Shown here in pieces: positions 16,285 through 23,997 of a stretch of DNA of 35,544 nt (positions are counted from its first letter, which is position 1; every line of letters begins with the position of its first letter). The position numbers and the translations under genes are program-made. The stretch is from CAYXDO01 sp964463485 (GTDB lineage Bacteria; Myxococcota; Kuafuiibacteriia; Kuafuiibacteriales; Kuafuiibacteriaceae), in the NCBI GenBank assembly GCA_964463485.1, contig CAYXDO010000111.1, forward strand, positions 1-35,544. Direction: 5' to 3'. Under the pieces are notes generated by a model. It did no database searches, was not told the DNA's origin, and saw only the letters and a list, made by a program, of their open reading frames with translations.

Positions 16285-17544
16285 CTATGGGACGGTCGGA
16301 TAATTAGGGTGGCAGAGTTGGCATCGGGCGGAGTCGACCTGGGCGCGCAAAAAGGCGCTCGACTCCTCGAGGACGTCGACTCTGGTGGCATGGCAGACGA
16401 CGCAGCCAAGCGCCACGTGCACCAACGCTCCGGTCGAATTGCGCAGCGAATGCCATTTCATGCGGCTCGGATCCAAGGCGCGCTCGTTCGCTCGGTCGCC
16501 GTGACAGGTCTTGCAGTTCGCATCGGAGTAATGAGCACCTCCGGCGATCGCCGAATCGTGCTGACTCACGAGTTGGACGCCAGCGGGTCCGCGATCGAGC
16601 TCCATCCGGACCAGTTGGTTGCTACCAGCCGTCACGGAAACAGCGATGGGGCTGGCGTCGGCCCACCTCGAGATGGCTGCGACGTCCCACCCGCTCAGCT
16701 CGAGCGCAGGCGCCCGGGCACTCACCCAGTAGATACCGACAGGAAGTCGCGAGAAGGCCGCGCGACCCGACTGATCAACCGCCACCGCGCTCGCCCGCTC
16801 GGGCTCGACCCAAACCTCGGCGGCCACGAGCTGAGTTCCGACGGGCCCGAGCAAAGCGTTGGTGCGAGCGTCAATCACTTCGACCACGACGTTGCCGGTG
16901 CTCAACCCGGCACAGTCGCGCGCGTCGACTACGAGGTTGCCGTCGAGGTCCTCCGTCGAGACGTCGCCCACGCCGTCGCCGTCGAGATCCCAGCAACTCA
17001 CTCCTCCAGGGCCGGGCTGACCTGCCGCGCCCAGACAGTCGGCCACGCTGACGACCCCGTCGCCGTTGGCGTCCTCCGTCGCTGGATCGGCAACACCGTC
17101 GGCGTCGAGATCCCAGCAGGCTTGTCCAGGCTGGCCGTTCTGACCAGGCTGGCCGTCCTGACCAGGCTGACCGTCCTGACCGGGCTGGCCGTTCTGACCG
17201 GGCTGGCCGTTCTGACCGGGCTGACCGTCCTGTCCGCTCGGCCCGGCGATGCCGAGACAATCGAGGGCGTCTACCGCGCCATCTCCGTTTCGATCCTCGG
17301 TCGGGAGCTCCGGAGTGCCATTGGCGTTCTGATCCCAACACTGAGTCCCGTTTTGACCGGCGACACCCGCTTGGCCTGCCGCTCCGGCCGTACCCGCTTG
17401 GCCAGTAGGACCCGCCGGCCCGGCAGATCCCGTCGGCCCAGCTGCACCCGCAGGTCCGGTCGGGCCGACATCTCCCGTGCAGGCCGCAATCCCTCCGCAG
17501 GCGAGGAGAAGTAGGTGGAGCTGACGCGCGAGCGGTTTCCTCAC
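16285..17544 (-). CDS. Collagen-like tri-heme c-type cytochrome lipoprotein
   Basis: About 419 residues in an unusual combination. First a lipoprotein signal (R-K-P-L-A-R, Leu-rich core, G-I-A-A-C). Then collagen-like G-x-y runs (about 25-70 and 100-145). Interspersed are three copies of a Cys-flanked EF-hand-like unit (C-W-D-x3-x-G...T-E-D-x-N-G-D-G-x-V...D-C). A beta domain of about 95 residues follows. At the C-terminus are three CXXCH haem sites (C-K-T-C-H, C-V-V-C-H, C-Q-L-C-H) in about 75 residues. It should be lipid-anchored with a fibrous stalk holding haems, able to pass electrons to or from the molybdoenzyme encoded 24 bases downstream. The GTG at 17544 is chosen; the TTG at 17562 lies inside the predicted promoter. 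The electron-transfer role is an inference from haems and operon context. Confidence 0.85.
   Translation of the reverse strand: MRKPLARQLHLLLLACGGIAACTGDVGPTGPAGAAGPTGSAGPAGPTGQAGTAGAAGQAGVAGQNGTQCWDQNANGTPELPTEDRNGDGAVDALDCLGIAGPSGQDGQPGQNGQPGQNGQPGQDGQPGQDGQPGQNGQPGQACWDLDADGVADPATEDANGDGVVSVADCLGAAGQPGPGGVSCWDLDGDGVGDVSTEDLDGNLVVDARDCAGLSTGNVVVEVIDARTNALLGPVGTQLVAAEVWVEPERASAVAVDQSGRAAFSRLPVGIYWVSARAPALELSGWDVAAISRWADASPIAVSVTAGSNQLVRMELDRGPAGVQLVSQHDSAIAGGAHYSDANCKTCHGDRANERALDPSRMKWHSLRNSTGALVHVALGCVVCHATRVDVLEESSAFLRAQVDSARCQLCHPNYPTVP
17131..17238. repeat. 18-bp tandem repeat encoding collagen-like G-Q-x-G-Q-P
   Basis: Six head-to-tail 18-base units (consensus on plus CTGGCCGTTCTGACCRGG) with few substitutions; the last is degenerate. 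Each encodes six residues of Gly-x-y on the minus strand (G-Q-N/D-G-Q-P). The near identity suggests recent expansion by slippage or recombination, so copy number may vary between strains. Confidence 0.9.
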
Positions 17545-17557
17545 GACCGGAGGCCAG

Positions 17558-17573
17558 AGCAAGGTGCGTTCCA
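17558..17573 (-). promoter_or_regulatory. Sigma-54 (-24/-12) promoter of the molybdoenzyme operon
   Basis: On the minus strand the sequence TGGAACGCACCTTGCT matches the sigma-54 consensus TGGCACG-N4-TTGCW with one mismatch, keeping GG-N10-GC. With GC at -13/-12 the start of transcription falls near 17547, only about 3 bases before the GTG at 17544. The message would then be almost leaderless. The element lies 101 bases beyond the stop of an NtrC-type activator gene. The match is seen in sequence; use is inferred. Confidence 0.6.
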
Positions 17574-17613
17574 GCGCAACTCAGGCGCCGCTGCGGCCTC
17601 CAAGTCGCCGACC

Positions 17614-17670
17614 TGTTTCGAATTGGTTACACGTGCGCGATCGAGAAACACCTCGCGTTACCGAATCGAA
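17614..17670 (-). promoter_or_regulatory. Nested inverted repeats, candidate activator-binding site
   Basis: Two inverted repeats overlap here: TGTTTC (17614-17619) with GAAACA (17645-17650), and a 14-base imperfect pair at 17617-17630 and 17657-17670 (11 of 14 matching). The centre is about 85-95 bases upstream of the predicted transcription start, where enhancer-binding proteins of the NtrC family usually bind. The repeats could instead form a weak terminator for the regulator gene; there is no T-tract. Confidence 0.35.
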
Positions 17671-17673
17671 CCA

Positions 17674-19113
17674 TCACATCCCGTACTGCTTCAGCTTCTG
17701 CCAGAGTTGCTTGCGAGAAATGCGCAGGAGCCTCGCCGCCTCGGAGCGATTTCCACCCGTAGCCTCCACCGCCTGTCGCAGCGTGCGCTTTTCGACCTCG
17801 GCCATCACGTCGACCAAGGGTCGAACGCCTGAGCCAGCGGTCCCTTGAAGCCTCGCTGCCTCGACGCCCGGAGGCGTCGGGAACTCCAAATCTTGCTGGT
17901 CGAAGACGTCGTCCGGGAGGTGATGGGGCTCGATGATGTCGCTGGTTCCGCAGACGACCAACGCGCGATGAACCACGTTCTTGAGCTCTCTGACGTTCCC
18001 GGGCCATGAGTATGCCGTGAGCGCCTCGAGGGTCTCGATCGCGACCCGAGGCGGACTCCGCGTCATGATGGCGGACGTCGCCTCCACGAAATGTGATGCG
18101 AGCCCCGGCAGGTCTTCAGGGCGCTCGCGAAGCGGCGGAACCTGGACGGAGACCACGTTGAGCCGGAAATACAGGTCGTCCCGGAAACCGCGCGCCGCGA
18201 CCATACTCTTCAAATCGCGATGGGTAGCGGCGACGATTCGCACGTTCACCGGGATGGGTACGCTCGACCCCAATCGACAAACCGTTCCCTCCTCCAACAC
18301 GCGCAGGAGCTTCGCCTGCATCGAAAGCGGCAAATCTCCGATCTCATCGAGGAACAGAGTCCCGCGATGCGCGGCCAGGAAACGACCATCGCGTGGCAAA
18401 TTCGCCCCCGTGAAAGCTCCGCGCTCCACGCCGAAGAGCTCCGCCTCGAAGAGAGACTCCGGGATCGCGGAGCAATTCAGCGCTATCAAGGGCTGAGCCC
18501 GTCGTGCGCTCGCGTGGTGAATGGTCCTGGCCACGACCTCCTTACCTGCGCCCGTCTCGCCCAAGACCAGCACGCTCGCCTCCGTGGCCCCCACCGCCTG
18601 CGCCAGAGCGAGCGTGCGTCTCATCTTCGCCGATCGCGCGATCACGATCGGCCCGTCCGCATACTGCGCGATGGTCATGCGGGCGTTTTCGAGCTCGGTC
18701 ACGAGCTTTCGCTGCGCGAGGGCTCGGTCCACTTGAAGCACGAGATCGGCGAGCTCGAAGGGCTTCGTGAGATACTGAAACGCACCCTGCCGGACGGCCT
18801 GAATCGCGGTCTGAATCGTCCCGTAGGCGGTCATCACGATGACTGCACACGCCGGATTGACGGACCGCGCCCGCTTCAGCACCTCCAAACCCGAGGCACC
18901 CGGCATCTTGAGATCGGTGATGACCGAATCGAATGCCTCCGCGTCCAACAGAGCGAGCGCCTGCTCGCCATCCACGGCCTCCGCGACGACGAATCCGCGA
19001 TCGACGAGTGAATCGCAAACCGTACGACGAACGATCGGCTCGTCCTCGGCCACCAAGACGCGAAACGAGGCGCGCGCCGCTACGTCGGTGTGAGTCTCGC
19101 CAGAGGGTTGCAC
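17674..19113 (-). CDS. NtrC-family sigma-54-dependent response regulator
   Basis: A 479-residue activator with all three expected parts. The receiver domain (about 17-130) has phospho-acceptor D67 in V-I-T-D-L-K-M-P and K117 in L-T-K-P-F. The AAA+ domain (about 155-390) has Walker A G-E-T-G-A-G-K-E (185-192), the sigma-54-contact loop G-A-F-T-G-A (232-237) and Walker B G-T-L-F-L-D-E-I-G-D (251-260). The Fis-type helix-turn-helix (about 455-478) is G-N-R-S-E-A-A-R-L-L-R-I-S-R-K-Q-L. The GTG start at 19113 has no strong ribosome site. It is located directly upstream of the molybdoenzyme operon and its -24/-12 promoter, so it probably activates that operon when phosphorylated, most likely by the kinase at 10596-12023. 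It resembles AioR/ArxR in setting; the domain structure alone is common to many NtrC regulators. Confidence 0.93.
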   Translation of the reverse strand: MQPSGETHTDVAARASFRVLVAEDEPIVRRTVCDSLVDRGFVVAEAVDGEQALALLDAEAFDSVITDLKMPGASGLEVLKRARSVNPACAVIVMTAYGTIQTAIQAVRQGAFQYLTKPFELADLVLQVDRALAQRKLVTELENARMTIAQYADGPIVIARSAKMRRTLALAQAVGATEASVLVLGETGAGKEVVARTIHHASARRAQPLIALNCSAIPESLFEAELFGVERGAFTGANLPRDGRFLAAHRGTLFLDEIGDLPLSMQAKLLRVLEEGTVCRLGSSVPIPVNVRIVAATHRDLKSMVAARGFRDDLYFRLNVVSVQVPPLRERPEDLPGLASHFVEATSAIMTRSPPRVAIETLEALTAYSWPGNVRELKNVVHRALVVCGTSDIIEPHHLPDDVFDQQDLEFPTPPGVEAARLQGTAGSGVRPLVDVMAEVEKRTLRQAVEATGGNRSEAARLLRISRKQLWQKLKQYGM

Positions 19114-19280
19114 GGCGCTTCGATTCTTGCGAGGCGAGCTCGCCGGGCACCGTGTGCCTGAAAGAGCCTTTAGAGGTCAACCGGATTGAGGACGCCGCGG
19201 CCCGGCTTCGACGCGACACCCCACGGGCGACCTTGCCAGGCGGCGTCCCAGCTCCACTCGAACAAACGCAGCCGATCGGG

Positions 19281-20483
19281 TCAACCACGAGCGGCCGCGA
19301 ACAACTTCGACCCGAGCGGGGCGAATTTCCGGGTCGCAAAGTCGAACGCTGGACTTGGGGCTTGTTGGTGAGTAGCGAGCCGCTGAGTTAGCTCGGACAA
19401 GGACTTTGGAGTATCGAAGAAGCGAACGAGACGCGCATCCAGGGTCAAGCCTGGCCGAGCTTCACGTTCGATCGCGGCGCGAAGTTGCGCGCTCACGAAC
19501 CGCGACACCTCGTGCGCTTCGGAGTGACCACGGCCGCCCTTGGCGGGTCGGCCGAGCACCAACGACTCGACCGTTTCTCGCATCCCATCGAGCGTGAGCT
19601 CGAGGCCAAGCTCGACGCTCGCGTCGTCCGGAAGCTCCTCGACCCGCACGACTGAGTCCAGATCGACGAAGCCACCGTCGACGCAGACGTTCTGCGGTTG
19701 GCAGATGGTCCCGGTTCGAAGCGAACCAAGGGTCGCAGGTAGAAATCCAAGCCAGAGCATTCGCGCGAGCAAACTCATCCATCGTCCGAGCACCAGCTCG
19801 ACGTCGAGCAGGGACGAAAGATCCTCGGCTCGAGTCCAGAAGGAGCGCCCGCGCAACAGGTACTCGACGTCCCTCACGCGAAGCGGTGGACATGAATAAC
19901 CGTACGCGTACACGCCGAGACCCGAGCGAACCAGGGGCGTCACGCGATCCAGGGCCGGTCTCGACAGCATGATTCGAAGCTCGCTCAGGACGGCTGTCTC
20001 GGCCGCTTCGGTGTGCCGGAAAACCGCGATGGGCGTGGGTAGCCGCGCGACCTCGCCGAACTCCGTCGCATGAGCCGCCTGAAGCTCCGCCGCCCGCGAG
20101 GCGCCCACACGCGCTTCCTCGAGGGTGAGGCATCCGGGGACCTTGTTTTCTTCAAAGACCAAGTGTTCCAGCTGATTGTGAGGTGAGTAGGACGGTCGGC
20201 GAAGGTGCCGAAGCAGCGCGGGAAAATCTGCGGCCAGACACTCCATGCCTTTCAGCGAAACCACGGGACGGTGGGTTGGGTCGATCAGTCCGGGCCAGAG
20301 GTAGAACGCGCGATGACTCGATGGAGGACGAAAGGCAGTGTCGTTTTCGAACGGCATCACCGAGGGAGGGGCCGGAACATCCTCGCGAAGACGGCGGGCG
20401 ATGTCACGAACCCAGGGGTCGACGGGCGCAGACACAGCGGGGTCCGCGGGCAGAAAGTCGAGGACGAGCTCGAGGGCTGGCAC
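19281..20483 (-). CDS. Unrecognised 400-residue protein with weak kinase-like loop
   Basis: Not recognised. No signal peptide or membrane segment; probably cytoplasmic. The segment T-G-T-I-C-Q-P-Q-N-V-C-V-D-G-G-F-V-D-L-D (about residues 266-285) has the spacing of the catalytic Asn and metal-binding Asp in aminoglycoside-phosphotransferase or SelO-like kinases (N-x8-D), but the upstream HGD is missing. An E-L-R region and G-L-G-V-Y-A-Y-G-Y lie in the middle. The GTG start at 20483 has GAAGAG about 11 bases upstream. It is divergent from the radical SAM gene (100 bases apart) and ends 167 bases before the regulator gene on the same strand. Nearby genes encode modifying enzymes, so a role in the same pathway is possible. 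The kinase link is speculative. Confidence 0.65.
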   Translation of the reverse strand: MPALELVLDFLPADPAVSAPVDPWVRDIARRLREDVPAPPSVMPFENDTAFRPPSSHRAFYLWPGLIDPTHRPVVSLKGMECLAADFPALLRHLRRPSYSPHNQLEHLVFEENKVPGCLTLEEARVGASRAAELQAAHATEFGEVARLPTPIAVFRHTEAAETAVLSELRIMLSRPALDRVTPLVRSGLGVYAYGYSCPPLRVRDVEYLLRGRSFWTRAEDLSSLLDVELVLGRWMSLLARMLWLGFLPATLGSLRTGTICQPQNVCVDGGFVDLDSVVRVEELPDDASVELGLELTLDGMRETVESLVLGRPAKGGRGHSEAHEVSRFVSAQLRAAIEREARPGLTLDARLVRFFDTPKSLSELTQRLATHQQAPSPAFDFATRKFAPLGSKLFAAARG

Positions 20484-20583
20484 GGCTACCCAAACTCTTC
20501 GTGCAGAAAGACTCCGAAGGCAATCCCGTTTGGCCGAGGGAACTCGCTGGTGTTCTCGAGTTCGCTTCGTGCACTATCTGAGC

Positions 20584-21879
20584 ATGGAGTCCGACGCGGA
20601 GCTTCGGGTATCTCGATGGGTTCTGCGGGAACCTACGAGCGACTTGTCCGTCTACCCGCTGCCCGAACGGGTTCGTGAGGACTGGCGCCCTTCCCTCGCA
20701 AAGTCCGAGGTGAGCTGCTACTTGTTCAACGCGCTCCGACGGTCTCACGACTTTCACGCAACGCCCTTCTCCGCGGGGATCTTCGTGGATGCGCGGATAG
20801 AGCGCTTTCTGAACACGGTGTTGAAAGATCCGCGACGCGCAAACGACGATTTCGTGCTGTCGCGAACGCTGCTCGGTCTCGGCATACTCACTCGATCCGA
20901 CCAAGACGACGAAGACGACCATTGGGCCGCTCTCGAGGCCGGCTTGGCGAGCGACCCCAAAATATCTTGGATCGAGATCACGAATCGATGCCAGATGACT
21001 TGCTCGTTCTGTGATCGGGCCGAGCTGAAGCGGAAGATCGGCGACATGTCTCGGGAGCGTCTCGCCGCCGGCCTCACTCAGTGCAAGGCTTCGGGACAGA
21101 AAGTCGTCCAGCTCTACGGGCTCGGCGAGCCGTTGCTCCACCCCGAGCTGCCGGAGCTCGTGAAGATGGCCTCGGATTCCGGACTGCGGCCCGCTTTTTC
21201 GTGTGTCCCGGTCGATCTAACCCCCGAGCTCTCCGAGAAGCTCATCGACGCGGGCCTCAGATCGATCATCTTCTCCATCGACTCGCTCGACGCGGACACG
21301 TTCCGTCACATCCGCGGGAGCAAGGCCGATTTGGCAAAATGTCTCACTCACATCGACAACTTCACCAAGCTCAACGTCGAGCGCGGAAGGCCCGTTCAAA
21401 CGACCGTTCGGATGATTTCGTTGAACGCGAATCGAGCGGAACGAGATGAGTACATGTCCTTCTGGCTCGAACGCGACATCGACGTCGTCTACGTCCGCCC
21501 GTTTGGCATCCACGAACATCACCTCGAGCAGCGCCGAGCGAGGTACCAGGAGCTCCGGGGGGACTGGACGTCCCTCAAGCTCTGCACGTGGCCCTGGCAC
21601 TCCTCGGTCGCGACCGTGGACGGCGACCTTCACGCGTGCTGCCTGCGGTCGAGCGGTCCGATGAGGATGGGCTCGTGGACCGAGACTCAGGCCAGAGAGA
21701 CTTGGAAAAACGAAGCGTATACGCAGCTCCGGCAGGCCCTCAAGTCAGGTGACTTCAGACCAGAGCATCCTTGTGCGACGTGTACTCATTCCTTCCACAA
21801 CGTGAAAGCGTACCTCGACCGCGTACACCAGGACCTGCAGAGTATCCAGGAGCTCCCGGCGGTCGGATGGGAGTTTTGA
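20584..21879 (+). CDS. Radical SAM protein with SPASM-like C-terminal Cys cluster
   Basis: A 431-residue radical SAM enzyme. The cluster motif C-Q-M-T-C-S-F-C (C-x3-C-x2-C, about residues 138-145) is followed by the glycine-rich G-L-G-E-P-L-L-H-P SAM-binding strand. After the barrel come further Cys sites (K-L-C-T-W-P-W, H-A-C-C-L-R, C-A-T-C-T-H), the pattern of a SPASM or twitch domain binding an extra cluster. The first 125 or so residues form a small helical/winged segment (V-S-C-Y-L-F-N-A-L; F-V-L-S-R-T-L-L-G-L-G-I-L-T) that could be a peptide-recognition domain. The ATG at 20584 is taken as start; a longer frame to 20338 overlaps the divergent gene and looks spurious. Members usually modify peptides or carry out maturation; the substrate is unknown. 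Confidence 0.85.
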   Translation: MESDAELRVSRWVLREPTSDLSVYPLPERVREDWRPSLAKSEVSCYLFNALRRSHDFHATPFSAGIFVDARIERFLNTVLKDPRRANDDFVLSRTLLGLGILTRSDQDDEDDHWAALEAGLASDPKISWIEITNRCQMTCSFCDRAELKRKIGDMSRERLAAGLTQCKASGQKVVQLYGLGEPLLHPELPELVKMASDSGLRPAFSCVPVDLTPELSEKLIDAGLRSIIFSIDSLDADTFRHIRGSKADLAKCLTHIDNFTKLNVERGRPVQTTVRMISLNANRAERDEYMSFWLERDIDVVYVRPFGIHEHHLEQRRARYQELRGDWTSLKLCTWPWHSSVATVDGDLHACCLRSSGPMRMGSWTETQARETWKNEAYTQLRQALKSGDFRPEHPCATCTHSFHNVKAYLDRVHQDLQSIQELPAVGWEF

Positions 21880-21897
21880 GAGCGGCCTTTTTTTTTT
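21861..21897 (+). terminator. Candidate intrinsic terminator of the radical SAM gene
   Basis: GGTCG (21861-21865) can pair with CGGCC (21883-21887) with one G-U pair, followed at once by ten T (21888-21897). The stem is only 5 bp with a 17-base loop and overlaps the end of the gene, but the T10 tract at the end of a gene in high-GC DNA is distinctive. The opposite strand carries a convergent gene that ends at 21920. Confidence 0.5.
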
Positions 21898-21919
21898 GCG
21901 GGTGTTGCGCCGGCGCGAC

Positions 21920-22768
21920 TCACGCCACTACGCTGCAAGGCAGGTAGTCGACCAGCGCCGTGCCCACGCTTCGATTGTCGACGTTCGGTGCGCCAAGGCC
22001 CCGCTCGTACTGATCGAGATTGACGAATCGGCAGTCGATGGAGAATCGCGTGCGGCCCGACGCGCTCCGTTGGGTGGCATGAAGCTGTGCGCAGGAGAAT
22101 ACGAGAGTCTCCGCGGCCTTCGCGTCGAAGCTGAGTCGCTGGCCGAGGTCGAGGCCAGTCGCTTCCTCCGGAGATTTTGCGAGCTCGTTGGCGCGAGCGG
22201 CCTCGGCCGCGACCTTGCGGTCGAGCGCGATCGACGCTTCCGAGGCATACTCGAAGCCTTCCGAGTCATTCGGGAACACTGGCTTCGTGAAGAAGTCCGG
22301 ATAAAAGAAAAAAGTCTCCTCCTCGGTCACGTCGAACAGCGGAACCCACGCCACCACGGCGCTGGCGGGGTGGGCGTACCAAGTGTCGCGATGTACGACG
22401 TACCCGGAGGCGTTGATTGGGAGCTCGTGCCCGCGATGGAGGATCGCGCGAAGCCTAAACGGCGCGAATACAGTTCGGTTTGGATCGAGCCCCAGAGATC
22501 GGGCGAGGTTTACGGCGTGGGCTGCAAATCGTGGGGAGAGCTTGATATACCTTCTGAGCGCCACCATTCGACCCCAAAAGTCCGGCATATTGGCTGTCGC
22601 AGGGTCCTGGAGGTTCTCTCCATAGGTCTGACGCAGAAGGTGAGCGACCTCCTCGGTGACTTGCTTGGCGGCGTGACTCGCCTCGGCGAGGAATACGTCA
22701 CCCGCGAACGCTCGGCGCAGTTGCTCTTCGGCTCGCTCGGGGATCCAACGATGGAGCTCGCGGGTCAC
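21920..22768 (-). CDS. Non-haem Fe(II)/2-oxoglutarate oxygenase, PhyH-like
   Basis: A 282-residue putative hydroxylase using Fe(II), O2 and 2-oxoglutarate. The facial triad is seen as H-x-D in V-V-H-R-D-T-W-Y-A-H-P (about residues 125-127) and a distal His in A-Q-L-H-A-T (about 233). The 2-oxoglutarate-binding Arg follows in G-R-T-R-F-S-I-D-C-R-F. W-V-P-L-F-D is typical of the double-stranded beta helix. The GTG start at 22768 overlaps the stop of the arginase-family gene (GTGA) and has a strong GGGAGG 4 bases upstream, so the two are translated together. Substrate not known; coupling to an arginase-family enzyme and the nearby radical SAM protein suggest modification of a peptide or amino-acid product. 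Confidence 0.8.
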   Translation of the reverse strand: MTRELHRWIPERAEEQLRRAFAGDVFLAEASHAAKQVTEEVAHLLRQTYGENLQDPATANMPDFWGRMVALRRYIKLSPRFAAHAVNLARSLGLDPNRTVFAPFRLRAILHRGHELPINASGYVVHRDTWYAHPASAVVAWVPLFDVTEEETFFFYPDFFTKPVFPNDSEGFEYASEASIALDRKVAAEAARANELAKSPEEATGLDLGQRLSFDAKAAETLVFSCAQLHATQRSASGRTRFSIDCRFVNLDQYERGLGAPNVDNRSVGTALVDYLPCSVVA

Positions 22769-23949
22769 GGATCCTCCCTTTCTTCGGCCTGTTCTTCGGC
22801 CTGTTCTTCGGCCCAGAGGCGAACGCTGTCGTAGTAGATGACCTCGGACTCGTCCGGAAAATTCGCGCCGGAAGAGCCTCCGCGAAGGGCCGCGGCGGCC
22901 TGCGCCTCCACGTAGTCAGCCGCGACCTCGAGGGTCTTCTTGGGCTCTCCTCCTCGACGGGACAGTCCCGGCGCGACCTCGACGACGTCCGAAGCCACGA
23001 TCCGAAAACGCTGGCCGAGGGCTGCGATCAGATCCTTCACGGTCTTTGGGCTCAAGCCATCCGCGGCGGGCGCGCCGGTCGCGCTCGCGAGCTCGGCATC
23101 CGTACCATCGATGTCGTTGGATAGGTAGACGTCCTCGACCGCGCGTCGCTCGAGCTCGCCGATCACATCGCCCGCCAACTCGTCGCCAAGTGATCCGACG
23201 TCGTCCATCCAATATTGTCGCACGCCGAGCTCGTGCTCCCAGTATTCCTTCGAGCGCTCCGAAACTCGAAGCCCCACTTGAACCAGGTGACCGCGCGGCA
23301 GCAACGCGCTCGCATGACGGGCCCAAGTGGCAAACGTGAACCGGGCGCCGAGGCTCGACTCCAGCAAATCAGGATGGGCATCGAGCTGTACGATGCCGAG
23401 CTTCGGGTGGGCAAGTGCCTTGGCGACCGGCCAGGACACCGAGTGGTCCCCGCCGAGAATGAGCAGCGCGGCGCTCGATCGCGATCGAATGACTTCCACG
23501 ACTCGTTCGAGAATGGAGAGCGGCGCGACCGGACGGACCGGCAACTCACTTCCATAAAGCGCTCGACGACACTCGGCGAGCTGGGCCGACGCGAGCATTT
23601 CGTCGTGAAGTAAGTACGGAATGACGGCAACGTCTCCCACGTCCACGACCCGCCGATCCCGATAAAGCCATGACCTCCTCCGAAGCAGCGCACGCCGGAT
23701 GGCCTCGGGACCGTAGTTGGCCCCCCGTAGAACGCCCGCACCCGCATCCGACGGGACCCCGATGAGCACGAGCGAGGCACTCTCGACCTCATGCAGCGAC
23801 TTCAGCCACGCCTCTGGGATCTCTTCATCCCTCGAAACTCGATAGACCGCTCGTTGCAGCGGCAGCTGGGTAGCGAGTCCGCGTGCAGAAGGACGGTGTC
23901 CGTTGCCCGCGGGTCGAAGATAGCGAGCGAGCTCGGCCGACGAGAACAT
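22765..23949 (-). CDS. Arginase/agmatinase-family (ureohydrolase) enzyme
   Basis: Manganese hydrolase of the ureohydrolase superfamily, acting on a guanidino group to release urea (arginine, agmatine or an arginine in a peptide). All binuclear Mn ligands are visible: His in L-G-G-D-H-S-V-S-W, D-A-H-P-D in Q-L-D-A-H-P-D-L, and D-x-D in S-N-D-I-D-G-T-D. At 394 residues it is longer than usual (300-350), with about 60 extra N-terminal residues and an acidic tail carrying the repeat A-E-E-Q-A-E-E-Q-A-E-E. The ATG at 23949 is used; a GTG at 23973 would leave only 24 bases to the divergent kinase start. Translationally coupled to the downstream oxygenase. Arginase-family enzymes acting on ribosomal peptides are known (peptide arginase OspR), so this is one reading; free agmatine or arginine is another. 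Confidence 0.85.
   Translation of the reverse strand: MFSSAELARYLRPAGNGHRPSARGLATQLPLQRAVYRVSRDEEIPEAWLKSLHEVESASLVLIGVPSDAGAGVLRGANYGPEAIRRALLRRRSWLYRDRRVVDVGDVAVIPYLLHDEMLASAQLAECRRALYGSELPVRPVAPLSILERVVEVIRSRSSAALLILGGDHSVSWPVAKALAHPKLGIVQLDAHPDLLESSLGARFTFATWARHASALLPRGHLVQVGLRVSERSKEYWEHELGVRQYWMDDVGSLGDELAGDVIGELERRAVEDVYLSNDIDGTDAELASATGAPAADGLSPKTVKDLIAALGQRFRIVASDVVEVAPGLSRRGGEPKKTLEVAADYVEAQAAAALRGGSSGANFPDESEVIYYDSVRLWAEEQAEEQAEEREDP
22780..22813. repeat. 12-bp tandem repeat in the arginase-family C-terminus
   Basis: TTCTTCGGCCTG is repeated almost three times without change and encodes A-E-E-Q on the minus strand. It is typical of replication slippage near a gene end. Confidence 0.9.
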
Positions 23950-23997
23950 TCGACAGGTGTATCGTGTCGTCACCCGATAGTGCTAGCGTCGCCGCAC

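Noticed and set aside
17545..17562. TTG start at 17562 for the collagen-cytochrome
   Set aside because: The TTG lies in the -12 element of a near-consensus sigma-54 promoter, and the GTG at 17544 gives a cleaner lipoprotein signal.
20484..20583. A RiPP precursor peptide beside the radical SAM gene
   Set aside because: No short frame with start, ribosome site and a peptide-like core was found here or in the other gaps of 19281-26472.
23791..23997. N-terminal extension of the Ser/Thr kinase to 23791
   Set aside because: It overlaps the divergent arginase-family gene; the ATG at 23998 begins the conserved cNMP-binding domain region.
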